From Klebsiella quasivariicola (GTDB taxonomy: Bacteria > Pseudomonadota > Gammaproteobacteria > Enterobacterales > Enterobacteriaceae): a stretch of DNA of 64,000 nt. The translations under genes and the position numbers were made by a program. Each line of letters begins with the position of its first letter. Positions within the stretch are counted from its first letter, which is position 1. Below are positions 35,751 to 44,330 of this stretch, in pieces. The DNA lies in contig NZ_CP022823.1 in assembly GCF_002269255.1 (NCBI RefSeq), forward strand, positions 310,001-374,000, written 5' to 3'. The notes below the pieces were generated by a model. That model was given only the letters and a program-made list of their open reading frames with translations. It had not been told where the DNA came from and searched no databases.

Positions 35751-37183
35751 TGCAGGTCTTACATGTATGTTCTGAGATGTTCCCGCTGTTAAAGACGGGC
35801 GGTCTGGCGGACGTCATCGGCGCACTGCCGGCGGCGCAAATCGCGGAGGGTATCGATACGCGCGTGCTGTTGCCGGCGTTTCCCGATATCCGTCGCGGCG
35901 TGGTGGATGCCCAGGTGGTCACCCGCCGCGATACCTTCGCCGGGCGGATCACGCTGCTGTACGGCCACTTTAACGGCGTGGGGATCTATCTGATAGACGC
36001 CCCGCATCTCTATGACCGGCCGGGGAGCCCTTACCACGATACCAACCAGCACGCTTATACCGACAACGTCCTGCGCTTTGCGCTGCTGGGCTGGGTGGGA
36101 AGTGAAATGGCCAGCGGACTGGATCCGTTCTGGCGCCCGGACGTGGTGCATGCCCATGACTGGCACGCCGGTCTGACGCCGGCCTACCTGGCGGCGCGCG
36201 GACGCCCGGCTAAATCGGTCTTTACCGTGCACAACCTGGCGTACCAGGGGATGTTTTACTCCTGGCATATGAATGACATTGAGCTGCCGTGGTCGTTTTA
36301 CAACATGCATGGCCTCGAATTTAACGGCCAGATTTCGTTTCTGAAGGCTGGCCTTTACTACGCCGACCATATTACGGCGGTGAGCCCAACCTACGCGCGC
36401 GAGATCACCGAGCCGCAATACGCCTACGGCATGGAGGGGCTGCTGCGCCAGCGCCATCATGAAGGGCGGTTGTCGGGGATTCTCAACGGCGTGGACGACG
36501 GTATCTGGAGCCCGCAAAACGATCTCCTGCTGCCGATGCGCTACGATCGCGACACGCTGGAGGAGAAGGCGGAGAACAAGCGTCAGCTGCAGATTGCCAT
36601 GGGCCTGAAGGTCGATGACAAAGCGCCGCTGTTTGCCGTGGTCAGCCGTCTCACCAGCCAGAAAGGGCTGGACCTGGTGCTTGAAGCGCTGCCGGGTCTG
36701 CTTGAGCAGGGCGGCCAGCTGGCGCTGCTGGGCGCCGGCGACCCGGTGCTGCAGGAAGGTTTCCTCGCCGCCGCCGCCGAACACCCGGGCAAAGTGGGGG
36801 TGCAGATTGGTTACCATGAAGCCTTCTCCCACCGCATTATGGGCGGCGCCGATGTGATTCTGGTGCCGAGCCGCTTTGAACCCTGCGGCCTGACCCAACT
36901 GTATGGTCTGAAGTACGGCACGCTGCCGCTGGTCCGCCGCACCGGGGGGCTGGCGGACACGGTTTCTGACAGTTCGCTGGAGAACCTGGCCGATGGTCTG
37001 GCGACAGGGTTTGTCTTTGAGGACAGCAATGCGCTGTCATTGCTGCGCGCTATTCGTCGCGCCTTTGTCCTCTGGTCGCGCCCGTCGCTCTGGCGCTATG
37101 TGCAGCGTCAGGCGATGAATATGGATTTTAGCTGGCAGGTTGCCGCGAACTCCTATCGCGAACTTTATCAACGCTTGATGTAA
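35750..37183 (+). CDS. glgA: Glycogen synthase GlgA
   Basis: 477 residues, the E. coli length. It is a GT5 glycosyltransferase with the ADP-glucose-binding KTGGLADVIGALP motif at about residues 15-27. The second Rossmann domain has VSRLTSQKGLD and PSRFEPCGLTQLYGL. It elongates alpha-1,4 chains from ADP-glucose. The start overlaps the glgC stop by one base. Confidence 0.97.
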   Translation: MQVLHVCSEMFPLLKTGGLADVIGALPAAQIAEGIDTRVLLPAFPDIRRGVVDAQVVTRRDTFAGRITLLYGHFNGVGIYLIDAPHLYDRPGSPYHDTNQHAYTDNVLRFALLGWVGSEMASGLDPFWRPDVVHAHDWHAGLTPAYLAARGRPAKSVFTVHNLAYQGMFYSWHMNDIELPWSFYNMHGLEFNGQISFLKAGLYYADHITAVSPTYAREITEPQYAYGMEGLLRQRHHEGRLSGILNGVDDGIWSPQNDLLLPMRYDRDTLEEKAENKRQLQIAMGLKVDDKAPLFAVVSRLTSQKGLDLVLEALPGLLEQGGQLALLGAGDPVLQEGFLAAAAEHPGKVGVQIGYHEAFSHRIMGGADVILVPSRFEPCGLTQLYGLKYGTLPLVRRTGGLADTVSDSSLENLADGLATGFVFEDSNALSLLRAIRRAFVLWSRPSLWRYVQRQAMNMDFSWQVAANSYRELYQRLM

Positions 37184-37200
37184 CCACTGGAGTCATTGTT

Positions 37201-39648
37201 ATGAATGTACCCTTTAGCTATGCATCACCGACGCTGAGCGTTGAGGCGTTAAAGCATTCTATTGCCTATAAGCTGATGTTTATCATCGGTAAAGATCCGG
37301 CCATCGCCAACAAGCATGAATGGCTTAACGCCACGCTGTTTGCCGTTCGCGATCGCATGGTGGAGCGCTGGCTGCGCTCCAACCGCGCGCAGCTCTCGCA
37401 GGAAGTGCGCCAGGTATACTATCTGTCGATGGAGTTCCTGATTGGCCGCACCCTTTCGAATGCCCTGCTGTCGCTGGGCATTTATGACGATGTCAGCAGC
37501 GCGCTGGCGGAGATGGGGCTCGATCTCGAAGAGCTGATCGATGAAGAGAACGACCCCGGGCTTGGCAACGGTGGTCTGGGACGTCTGGCGGCCTGTTTCC
37601 TGGATTCCCTGGCGGCGCTGGGCCTGCCGGGACGAGGCTACGGCATCCGCTACGATTATGGGATGTTTAAACAGAATATCGTCGATGGCCGACAAAAAGA
37701 GTCTCCTGACTACTGGCTGGAGTACGGTAACCCGTGGGAGTTTGAGCGCCACAACACCCGCTATAAAGTGCGCTTCGGCGGCCGTATTCAGCAGGAAGGG
37801 AAGAAAACCCGCTGGATCGAAACAGAAGAGATCATTGCGGAAGCCTACGACCAGATCATCCCTGGCTTTGACACCGACGCCACCAACACGCTGCGTCTGT
37901 GGAGCGCGCAGGCCAGTAGTGAAATTAACCTCGGTAAATTCAACCAGGGCGACTACTTTGCCGCGGTAGAGGATAAAAACCACTCCGAAAACGTCTCCCG
38001 CGTGCTCTATCCGGATGACTCGACCTACTCGGGCCGCGAGCTGCGCCTGCGCCAGGAGTATTTCCTCGTGTCGGCTACGGTGCAGGATATCCTGAGCCGC
38101 CATTACATGTTGCATAAGACCTATGACAACCTGGCGGACAAGATTGCCATTCACCTCAATGATACCCATCCGGTGCTGTCGATACCGGAGCTGATGCGTC
38201 TGCTTATCGACGAACATAAGTTCAGCTGGGACGAGGCGTTCGAGGTGACCTGCCAGGTCTTCTCCTATACCAACCACACCCTGATGAGCGAAGCGCTTGA
38301 GACCTGGCCGGTGGACATGCTGGGTAAAATTCTGCCGCGCCATCTGCAGATTATCTTTGAGATTAACGACTACTTCCTTAAAACCCTGCAGGAGCAGTAT
38401 CCGAACGATACCGACCTGCTCAGCCGCACCTCGATTATCGACGAGTCGAATGGCCGTCTCGTGCGCATGGCCTGGCTGGCGGTGGTGGTCAGCCACAAGG
38501 TTAACGGGGTGTCCGAGCTGCACTCCCGGCTGATGGTGGAGTCACTGTTTGCCGAATTCGCCAAAATTTTCCCAATGCGCTTCATCAACGTGACCAACGG
38601 CGTCACGCCACGCCGTTGGCTGGCGCTGGCCAACCCGCCGCTGTCGAAAGTGCTGGATGAGCATATCGGTCGCACCTGGCGAACCGATCTGAGCCAGCTT
38701 GATGAGCTGAAACAGCATATCGACTACCCGACGGTTAATCAGGCGGTGCGTCAGGCCAAGCTGGAGAACAAACAGCGCCTCGCCAGCTATATTGCGCAGC
38801 AGCTTAATGTGGTGGTCAATCCGAAGGCGCTGTTTGATGTACAGATCAAACGTATCCATGAATACAAACGCCAGCTAATGAATGTGCTGCACGTCATTAC
38901 CCGCTATAACCGGATCAAAGCCGATCCGCAGGCGGAGTGGGTGCCGCGAGTGAATATTTTCGCCGGTAAAGCGGCCTCGGCCTACTATATGGCCAAGCAT
39001 ATTATTCACCTGATCAACGATGTAGCGGCGGTGATCAATAACGATCCGCAGATTGGCGACAAGCTGAAGGTCGTCTTTATCCCCAACTACAGCGTCAGCC
39101 TGGCGCAGCTGATCATTCCGGCGGCAGACCTGTCGGAACAGATTTCCCTCGCCGGCACCGAAGCTTCCGGCACCAGTAATATGAAGTTTGCTCTTAACGG
39201 CGCGCTGACTATCGGCACCCTCGACGGGGCAAACGTGGAGATGCAGGAGCACGTGGGCGAAGAGAATATCTTTATCTTCGGCAACACCGCGGAAGAGGTG
39301 GAGGAGCTACGTCGCAGCGGCTATAAACCACGCGAATACTACGAGCAGGATGAAGAGCTTCACCAGGCGCTGACGCAGATCGGTACCGGCGTCTTCAGCC
39401 CGGCGGAACCGGGGCGCTACCGCGACCTGCTGGATTCGCTGATTAACTTTGGTGACCACTACCAGGTGCTGGCGGACTATCGCAGCTATGTGGACTGTCA
39501 GGATCGCGTCGACGAGCTGTATCAACATCCGGAAGAGTGGGCCTATAAGGCGATGCTGAATATTGCCAATATGGGCTACTTCTCTTCTGACCGGACGATC
39601 CAGGAGTACGCGAAATATATCTGGCATATCGACCCGGTAAGGCTGTAA
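37201..39648 (+). CDS. glgP: Glycogen phosphorylase GlgP
   Basis: 815 residues, the E. coli length. GT35 family; the PLP lysine is Lys662 in GTEASGTSNMKFALNG. It releases glucose-1-phosphate from non-reducing ends of glycogen. It is the last gene of the operon, 17 bases after glgA with CTGGAGTC as ribosome site. A second GT35 enzyme, MalP, is encoded 8 kb downstream. The strong terminator at 39666-39690 ends the operon. Confidence 0.97.
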   Translation: MNVPFSYASPTLSVEALKHSIAYKLMFIIGKDPAIANKHEWLNATLFAVRDRMVERWLRSNRAQLSQEVRQVYYLSMEFLIGRTLSNALLSLGIYDDVSSALAEMGLDLEELIDEENDPGLGNGGLGRLAACFLDSLAALGLPGRGYGIRYDYGMFKQNIVDGRQKESPDYWLEYGNPWEFERHNTRYKVRFGGRIQQEGKKTRWIETEEIIAEAYDQIIPGFDTDATNTLRLWSAQASSEINLGKFNQGDYFAAVEDKNHSENVSRVLYPDDSTYSGRELRLRQEYFLVSATVQDILSRHYMLHKTYDNLADKIAIHLNDTHPVLSIPELMRLLIDEHKFSWDEAFEVTCQVFSYTNHTLMSEALETWPVDMLGKILPRHLQIIFEINDYFLKTLQEQYPNDTDLLSRTSIIDESNGRLVRMAWLAVVVSHKVNGVSELHSRLMVESLFAEFAKIFPMRFINVTNGVTPRRWLALANPPLSKVLDEHIGRTWRTDLSQLDELKQHIDYPTVNQAVRQAKLENKQRLASYIAQQLNVVVNPKALFDVQIKRIHEYKRQLMNVLHVITRYNRIKADPQAEWVPRVNIFAGKAASAYYMAKHIIHLINDVAAVINNDPQIGDKLKVVFIPNYSVSLAQLIIPAADLSEQISLAGTEASGTSNMKFALNGALTIGTLDGANVEMQEHVGEENIFIFGNTAEEVEELRRSGYKPREYYEQDEELHQALTQIGTGVFSPAEPGRYRDLLDSLINFGDHYQVLADYRSYVDCQDRVDELYQHPEEWAYKAMLNIANMGYFSSDRTIQEYAKYIWHIDPVRL

Positions 39649-39665
39649 GCCAGTCAACGCAACAC

Positions 39666-39690
39666 AACGGGGCCATTTGGCCCCGTTTCT
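39666..39690 (+). terminator. glgBXCAP terminator
   Basis: Perfect 9-bp stem AACGGGGCC / GGCCCCGTT with a 4-base loop ATTT, followed by TCTGTCTG. It lies 17 bases after the glgP stop. Confidence 0.85.
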
Positions 39691-39799
39691 GTCTGTGTGG
39701 CGAACGTTTTATTCGGAAAAGTGCCGGGGAGGATTCAGGCTATTGCGGGAATATACTATTGACGTGAATTCGCCAGCAGTACGATAAACGCTCAATAAG

Positions 39800-39858
39800 T
39801 TTACGTTCATAGCCTAATGGCTATAATATGGATGATAGCCTTTAGGCTATGAGGGATC
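39800..39858 (+). promoter_or_regulatory. Promoter and two operators of the toxin-antitoxin pair
   Basis: Two perfect palindromes share the same arms: ATAGCC-TAAT-GGCTAT (39809-39824) and ATAGCC-TTTA-GGCTAT (39835-39850), centres 26 bp apart. A -10 TATAAT (39822-39827) overlaps the end of the first, with a possible -35 TTTACG (39800-39805). The second ends just before the GAGGG ribosome site. This is the expected layout for autorepression by the antitoxin or the complex. Confidence 0.75.
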
Positions 39859-39862
39859 GCCT

Positions 39863-40210
39863 ATGTGGGATGTAGAAACGACGGATACGTTTGATGCCTG
39901 GTTCGAATTACAAAGTAGAGCTTTAAAAGAGGATATGTTGGCCACGATGCTCATCTTGTCTGAGTTTGGTCCGCAGCTTGGGCGCCCATATGTTGATACG
40001 GTGAAAGATTCAACGTTTCAGAATATGAAAGAACTTCGGGTTCAGCATCATGGGCTCCCCATCCGCGCCTTTTTTGCTTTTGATCCTCTGCGGAAAGCTA
40101 TCGTTTTATGTGCGGGCAATAAGGATGGCACGAATGAGAAACGTTTTTACAAAGAGATGATTACTCTGGCTGATAGAGAATTCAGCAAGCACCTGACTAA
40201 GGAGCGATAA
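39863..40210 (+). CDS. RelE/ParE superfamily toxin (HigB/Gp49-like)
   Basis: 115 residues. The sequence has the Gp49/HigB pattern: a short N-terminal strand-helix (WDVETTDTFDAWFELQ), the stretch FGPQLGRPYVDTVKDS, MKELRVQHHGLPIRAFFAFDPLRKAIVLCAGNK (split here only by a space in the fold) and a final charged helix. Toxins of this family are ribosome-dependent mRNA endonucleases. The gene comes before its antitoxin, as in higBA, and overlaps it by one base. Lower GC and an inserted position between glgP and glpD suggest acquisition. Activity is not shown by sequence. Confidence 0.88.
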   Translation: MWDVETTDTFDAWFELQSRALKEDMLATMLILSEFGPQLGRPYVDTVKDSTFQNMKELRVQHHGLPIRAFFAFDPLRKAIVLCAGNKDGTNEKRFYKEMITLADREFSKHLTKER

Positions 40211-40509
40211 TGGCCACGCTAAAAGAACTGATGGCGAAACAGAATCCTGAAAGCCAGCAGCGGATTGAAGCGAAAGCGGCAGAGATACGCCAGTCTGTCG
40301 CATTAAACCTGCTTCGAGAAGAGTTACAAATTTCACAAACGGAGATGGCTGCGGCTATGGGTGTAAAGCAGCCAACGATCGCTAAAATGGAACAGGCTGA
40401 TAACGACCCTCGGCTTTCGACCCTAAAACGTTACATTGCGGCATTGGGTGGAGAACTCAGTATAAATGTCACATTGCCGACTGGAAAAAAAGTCTCGTTT
40501 AATTTGTGA
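40210..40509 (+). CDS. XRE-family antitoxin (HigA-like)
   Basis: 99 residues. The central Cro/C1-type helix-turn-helix is ISQTEMAAAMGVKQPTIAKM (about residues 42-61), followed by SRLSTLKRY-like recognition flanks and a short beta-rich C-terminus. It should neutralise the upstream toxin and bind the two ATAGCC palindromes. It overlaps the toxin stop (TAATG), so the pair is translationally coupled. It is convergent with glpD, with 63 bp between stops. Confidence 0.87.
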   Translation: MATLKELMAKQNPESQQRIEAKAAEIRQSVALNLLREELQISQTEMAAAMGVKQPTIAKMEQADNDPRLSTLKRYIAALGGELSINVTLPTGKKVSFNL

Positions 40510-40572
40510 AACAGGTATCCGGGCCAAGCGCAAGCCATAGCCCGGGTATTTCTCTCCTGGCGCCACGCGATG

Positions 40573-42081
40573 TCAGGATGCTAAAGACAGTTCAGACTTT
40601 CCCGCATGCTGCGCCAGCCACGCGCTGATGCGCGCCTGCTGCTCGGCATTCAGCCACATTCCCTGTTTAGTACGGCGCCAGATGGCGTCATCCAGGCTGC
40701 GTACCCATTCGTGCTCAACCAGATATTTCAGCTCGGCTTCATAAAACTCGTGGCCGAAATCCTCCCCGAGATCGCTCAGGGCGCTGGCTTCCTTGAGGAT
40801 CCACTCGCTGTTGCTCCCGTAGGTGCGAGCGTAATGGCGGGCCAGCGGTTCACTGATGAACGGGAAGCGACGGCGCAGTTTTGCCGCATAGTCGTCGCGA
40901 TCGCCGCCGATATCACCGCCGGGCAGCACCGCGGTTTTGGTCCACGCCGGACCGATCCCTTTGTAATAGGGGGTCAGTTTTTCCAGCGCGTGCTCGGCCA
41001 GCTTGCGATAGGTGGTCAGCTTGCCGCCGAAGACGGAGAGCAGCGGCGCCTGGCCGTTCTCATCGTGAATATCCAGCGTATAGTCACGGGTGATCGCCTG
41101 CGGCGAATCCGACTCGTCATCACACAGCGGACGCACGCCGGAATAGGTCCAGACGATGTCGTCCCGGCTGAGGGGCTTTTTAAAGTGCGCGTTATAGACG
41201 TTGAGCAGGTAGTTGATCTCTTTATCATCAATGGCTACCGCCCTCGGGTCACCCTTATACTCGACGTCCGTCGTGCCGATGATGGAGAATTCATCCATCC
41301 ACGGAATAACAAACACAATACGTTTATCTTCGTTCTGCAGAATATAAGCCTGCTTCTGGGTATGCACCCGCGGCACCACAATATGGCTGCCTTTGATCAG
41401 GCGGATACCGTAAGGCGAACGCAGATGCATCCCCTCGTCGAAGAACTGTTTGACCCATGGGCCGGTGGCATTAACCAGGCCGCGCGCCTTCCAGGTAAAC
41501 TTCTCGCCGCTATCGATATCTTCTGCTTCTACGATCCACAACCCATTTTCACGTTTTGCCGAGATGGCGCGGGTGCGGGTGCGCACTTCGCCGCCTTTGC
41601 GAACCACCATCTGCGCGTTGGCCAGCACCAGGCGGGCATCGTCGACCCAGCAGTCTGAATATTCGAAACCGCGCACAATTTCCGGCTTAAGCACCGATTC
41701 TGCGCCAAAACGCAACCCGGTAGATCCCGGCAGGCTGGTGCGTTTGCCCAGATGATCGTACATAAACAAGCCGATACGGATCATCCATGCCGGACGCAGA
41801 TGCGGGCGATGCGGTAGGCGAAAGCGCATCGGGAAAGCGATATGCGGAGCCATTTTTAACAGCACTTCACGCTCGGCCAGCGCTTCACTGACCAGACGGA
41901 ACTCATAGTGTTCGAGGTAGCGGAGACCGCCGTGGATCAATTTGGAACTGGCGCTGGAGGTGGCGCAGGCAAGATCGCGCGCTTCCAGCATCAGTACGGA
42001 TAAACCCCGCCCGGCGGCATCTGCCGCGATACCGGCACCGTTAATGCCTCCGCCTATCACAATCAGATCTTTGGTTTGCAC
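40573..42081 (-). CDS. glpD: Aerobic glycerol-3-phosphate dehydrogenase GlpD
   Basis: 502 residues, one more than E. coli. FAD-binding motif IVIGGGINGAGIAADAAGRG at the N-terminus (about 7-26). It is a membrane-associated flavoenzyme that oxidises glycerol-3-phosphate to dihydroxyacetone phosphate and feeds ubiquinone. The start is GTG at 42081 (MQTKD), with GAGGG upstream; E. coli uses ATG (METKD). A GlpR operator lies 36 bases upstream. It is divergent from glpEGR. Confidence 0.96.
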   Translation of the reverse strand: MQTKDLIVIGGGINGAGIAADAAGRGLSVLMLEARDLACATSSASSKLIHGGLRYLEHYEFRLVSEALAEREVLLKMAPHIAFPMRFRLPHRPHLRPAWMIRIGLFMYDHLGKRTSLPGSTGLRFGAESVLKPEIVRGFEYSDCWVDDARLVLANAQMVVRKGGEVRTRTRAISAKRENGLWIVEAEDIDSGEKFTWKARGLVNATGPWVKQFFDEGMHLRSPYGIRLIKGSHIVVPRVHTQKQAYILQNEDKRIVFVIPWMDEFSIIGTTDVEYKGDPRAVAIDDKEINYLLNVYNAHFKKPLSRDDIVWTYSGVRPLCDDESDSPQAITRDYTLDIHDENGQAPLLSVFGGKLTTYRKLAEHALEKLTPYYKGIGPAWTKTAVLPGGDIGGDRDDYAAKLRRRFPFISEPLARHYARTYGSNSEWILKEASALSDLGEDFGHEFYEAELKYLVEHEWVRSLDDAIWRRTKQGMWLNAEQQARISAWLAQHAGKSELSLAS

Positions 42082-42116
42082 GTTCTTACCCTCTCACACT
42101 TTCGTTTAAGCTCACA

Positions 42117-42136
42117 AATGCTCGATATCGCTCACT
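42117..42136. promoter_or_regulatory. GlpR operator between glpD and glpE
   Basis: AATGCTCGATATCGCTCACT matches the GlpR consensus (WATKYTCGWWANCGANMATW, from memory) at 18 of 20 positions. A weaker second site may lie at about 42095-42114 (TTTCGTTTAAGC core). glpD of E. coli has tandem GlpR operators here. Confidence 0.75.
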
Positions 42137-42285
42137 ATAGCAAACAAACGCGCTTTTGGTAACATCAAAAAAACATTTTGGAGTGATGGGTGTAACATAT
42201 TGGCGTTTCTTTACCGCCAGGCGGTACACTACAGGGTAAAATTAGGCCGGCCAGTGCCCGTCATGACGAGAAAGAGAAGAGAACC

Positions 42286-42615
42286 ATGGAACAGTTTGAA
42301 TGTATCAATGTTGAAGAAGCGCACCAGAAGCTGCATCAGCAGACGGCGGTGCTGGTCGATATCCGCGATCCGCAAAGCTATGCCATGGGCCATACGCCAG
42401 GCGCGTTTCATCTGACTAACGATACGCTGGGCGCGTTTATGCGTGACAACGACTTTGACACGGCGGTGATGGTGATGTGCTATCACGGCAACAGTAGCAA
42501 GGGCGCCGCGCAATATCTGCTGCAGCAGGGGTATGATAAGGTCTACAGCGTAGACGGGGGATTCGATGCCTGGCATCGCCATTTCCCGGCGGAAGTGGCG
42601 CACGGGACGTTTTAA
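42286..42615 (+). CDS. glpE: Thiosulfate sulfurtransferase GlpE (rhodanese)
   Basis: 109 residues, a single rhodanese domain. The catalytic Cys65 sits in the loop CYHGNSSKGA. It transfers sulfur from thiosulfate to thiol acceptors in the cytoplasm. AGAGAAGAGAA precedes the ATG. It is the first gene of glpEGR; glpG starts 50 bases later. Confidence 0.95.
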   Translation: MEQFECINVEEAHQKLHQQTAVLVDIRDPQSYAMGHTPGAFHLTNDTLGAFMRDNDFDTAVMVMCYHGNSSKGAAQYLLQQGYDKVYSVDGGFDAWHRHFPAEVAHGTF

Positions 42616-42665
42616 CAGCTGGCAGGTATACTATCCCCCTTTGTGTGGAATAAGCGATTCGCTGC

Positions 42666-43496
42666 ATGTTAATGATTACCTCTTTTGCCAACCCGCGCGT
42701 GGCCCAGGCGTTTGTCGATTATATGGCGACGCAGGGGATTATCCTGACCATCCAGCAGCATACCCAGAGCGACGTCTGGCTGGCTGATGAGAGTCAGGCC
42801 GAGCGCATCAGGGCTGAGCTGGCGCGCTTCCTTGAGAACCCGGCGGACCCGCGCTACCTGGCGGCAAGCTGGCAGTCAGGACAGACCAATAGCGGCTTGC
42901 GCTATCAGCGCTTTCCTTTTTTTGCCACGCTGCGGCATAACGCCGGCCCGTTCACCTGGGCCATTCTGCTCATCTGCATTGCGGTGTTTATCCTGCAAAA
43001 CCTGCTGGGCGATCAGCCGGTGATGATTTGGCTGGCCTGGCCCTACGATCCTTCGCTGCAGTTCGAAGTCTGGCGCTATTTCAGCCATGCTTTCATGCAT
43101 TTCTCGCTGATGCATATTCTCTTCAACCTGCTATGGTGGTGGTATCTCGGCGGCGCGGTAGAAAAGCGCATCGGCAGTGGCAAACTGGTGGTGATCACCG
43201 TCATCAGCGCCCTGCTGAGCGGTTTCGTGCAGCATCAGTTTAGCGGACCATGGTTTGGCGGTTTATCGGGTGTGGTCTACGCGCTGATGGGCTACGTCTG
43301 GCTGCGGGGCGAACGCGATCCGCAGAGCGGTATTTATCTGCAGCGCGGGTTGATACTCTTCTCTTTAGTGTGGTTAATTGCTGGCTGGTTTGATGTTTTC
43401 GGCATGGCGATCGCCAACGGCGCGCACGTGGCTGGTCTGGCGACCGGTCTGGCGATGGCGTTTGTTGATACCTTGCATGGGCGAAAACGCGCATAA
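42666..43496 (+). CDS. glpG: Rhomboid protease GlpG
   Basis: 276 residues, the E. coli length. A cytoplasmic N-terminal domain (about 1-90) precedes six membrane segments. The catalytic Ser201 is in GGLSGVVYALMG and His254 in NGAHVAGLATGLA. The family motif in loop 1 is also present (EVWRYFSHAFMHFS). It is an intramembrane serine protease. An alternative in-frame ATG two codons later is possible. Confidence 0.96.
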   Translation: MLMITSFANPRVAQAFVDYMATQGIILTIQQHTQSDVWLADESQAERIRAELARFLENPADPRYLAASWQSGQTNSGLRYQRFPFFATLRHNAGPFTWAILLICIAVFILQNLLGDQPVMIWLAWPYDPSLQFEVWRYFSHAFMHFSLMHILFNLLWWWYLGGAVEKRIGSGKLVVITVISALLSGFVQHQFSGPWFGGLSGVVYALMGYVWLRGERDPQSGIYLQRGLILFSLVWLIAGWFDVFGMAIANGAHVAGLATGLAMAFVDTLHGRKRA

Positions 43497-43545
43497 AGAC
43501 TTACCGACAGGGGTCGGGTAAGCGATATTTTTCCAGGGATATTTC

Positions 43546-44304
43546 ATGAAACAAACACAACGTCATGACGCCATTATCGAGCTGGTAAAAAAACAGGGTT
43601 ACGTCAGCACGGAAGAGCTGGTTGAGCAGTTCGCGGTCAGCCCGCAGACCATCCGCCGTGACCTCAACGACTTAGCCGAACAGAAAATGATCCTCCGCCA
43701 TCACGGCGGCGCGGCGCTGCCCTCCAGCTCGGTGAACACCTCCTGGCACGATCGCAAAGCGACCCAGACGGCGGAAAAAGAGCGTATCGCCCGCCGGGTA
43801 GCCAGCGAGATCCCGGACGGCGCGACGCTGTTTATTGATATTGGCACCACGCCGGAAGCGGTGGCGCATGCTCTGCTCGGTCACAACGATCTGCGCATTG
43901 TGACCAATAACCTGAACGTGGCCAACACGCTGATGGTGAAAGACGATTTTCGCATTATCCTCGCCGGCGGCGAGCTGCGCAGCCGCGACGGCGGGATCAT
44001 CGGGGAAGCCACTCTGGACTTTATCTCGCAGTTCCGCCTCGACTTCGGCATTCTCGGCATCAGCGGCGTCGACAGCGATGGCTCGCTGCTGGAGTTTGAT
44101 TATCATGAGGTGCGCACCAAGCGGGCGATCATTGAAAATTCACGCCACGTGATGCTGGTGGTGGACCATACCAAGTTTGGCCGTAATGCGATGGTCAATA
44201 TGGGCAGCATCAGTATGGTCGATGCGGTCTATACCGACGTACTGCCGCCGGCGGGCGTACTGAAGGTGATCACTGATAACAACCTCCAGCTGGAGCTGTG
44301 CTAA
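43546..44304 (+). CDS. glpR: Glycerol-3-phosphate regulon repressor GlpR (DeoR family), intact
   Basis: 252 residues without interruption. The N-terminal DeoR helix-turn-helix is VSTEELVEQFAVSPQTIRRD, and the sensor domain has TLFIDIGTTPEAVA and VVDHTKFGR. It represses glpD, glpFK, glpTQ and glpABC in the absence of glycerol-3-phosphate. The K-12 MG1655 copy is frameshifted; this one is complete. It is convergent with malT, with 15 bases between stops. Confidence 0.96.
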   Translation: MKQTQRHDAIIELVKKQGYVSTEELVEQFAVSPQTIRRDLNDLAEQKMILRHHGGAALPSSSVNTSWHDRKATQTAEKERIARRVASEIPDGATLFIDIGTTPEAVAHALLGHNDLRIVTNNLNVANTLMVKDDFRIILAGGELRSRDGGIIGEATLDFISQFRLDFGILGISGVDSDGSLLEFDYHEVRTKRAIIENSRHVMLVVDHTKFGRNAMVNMGSISMVDAVYTDVLPPAGVLKVITDNNLQLELC

Positions 44305-44310
44305 ACGGCA

Positions 44311-44330
44311 ACGGCGTCGTCAGACGCCGT
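44311..44330. terminator. Shared hairpin at the glpR / malT convergent ends
   Basis: Perfect 8-bp stem ACGGCGTC / GACGCCGT with a GTCA tetraloop. The malT stop codon (44320-44322) is in the loop. There is no T-run on either side, so termination strength is uncertain. Confidence 0.5.
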
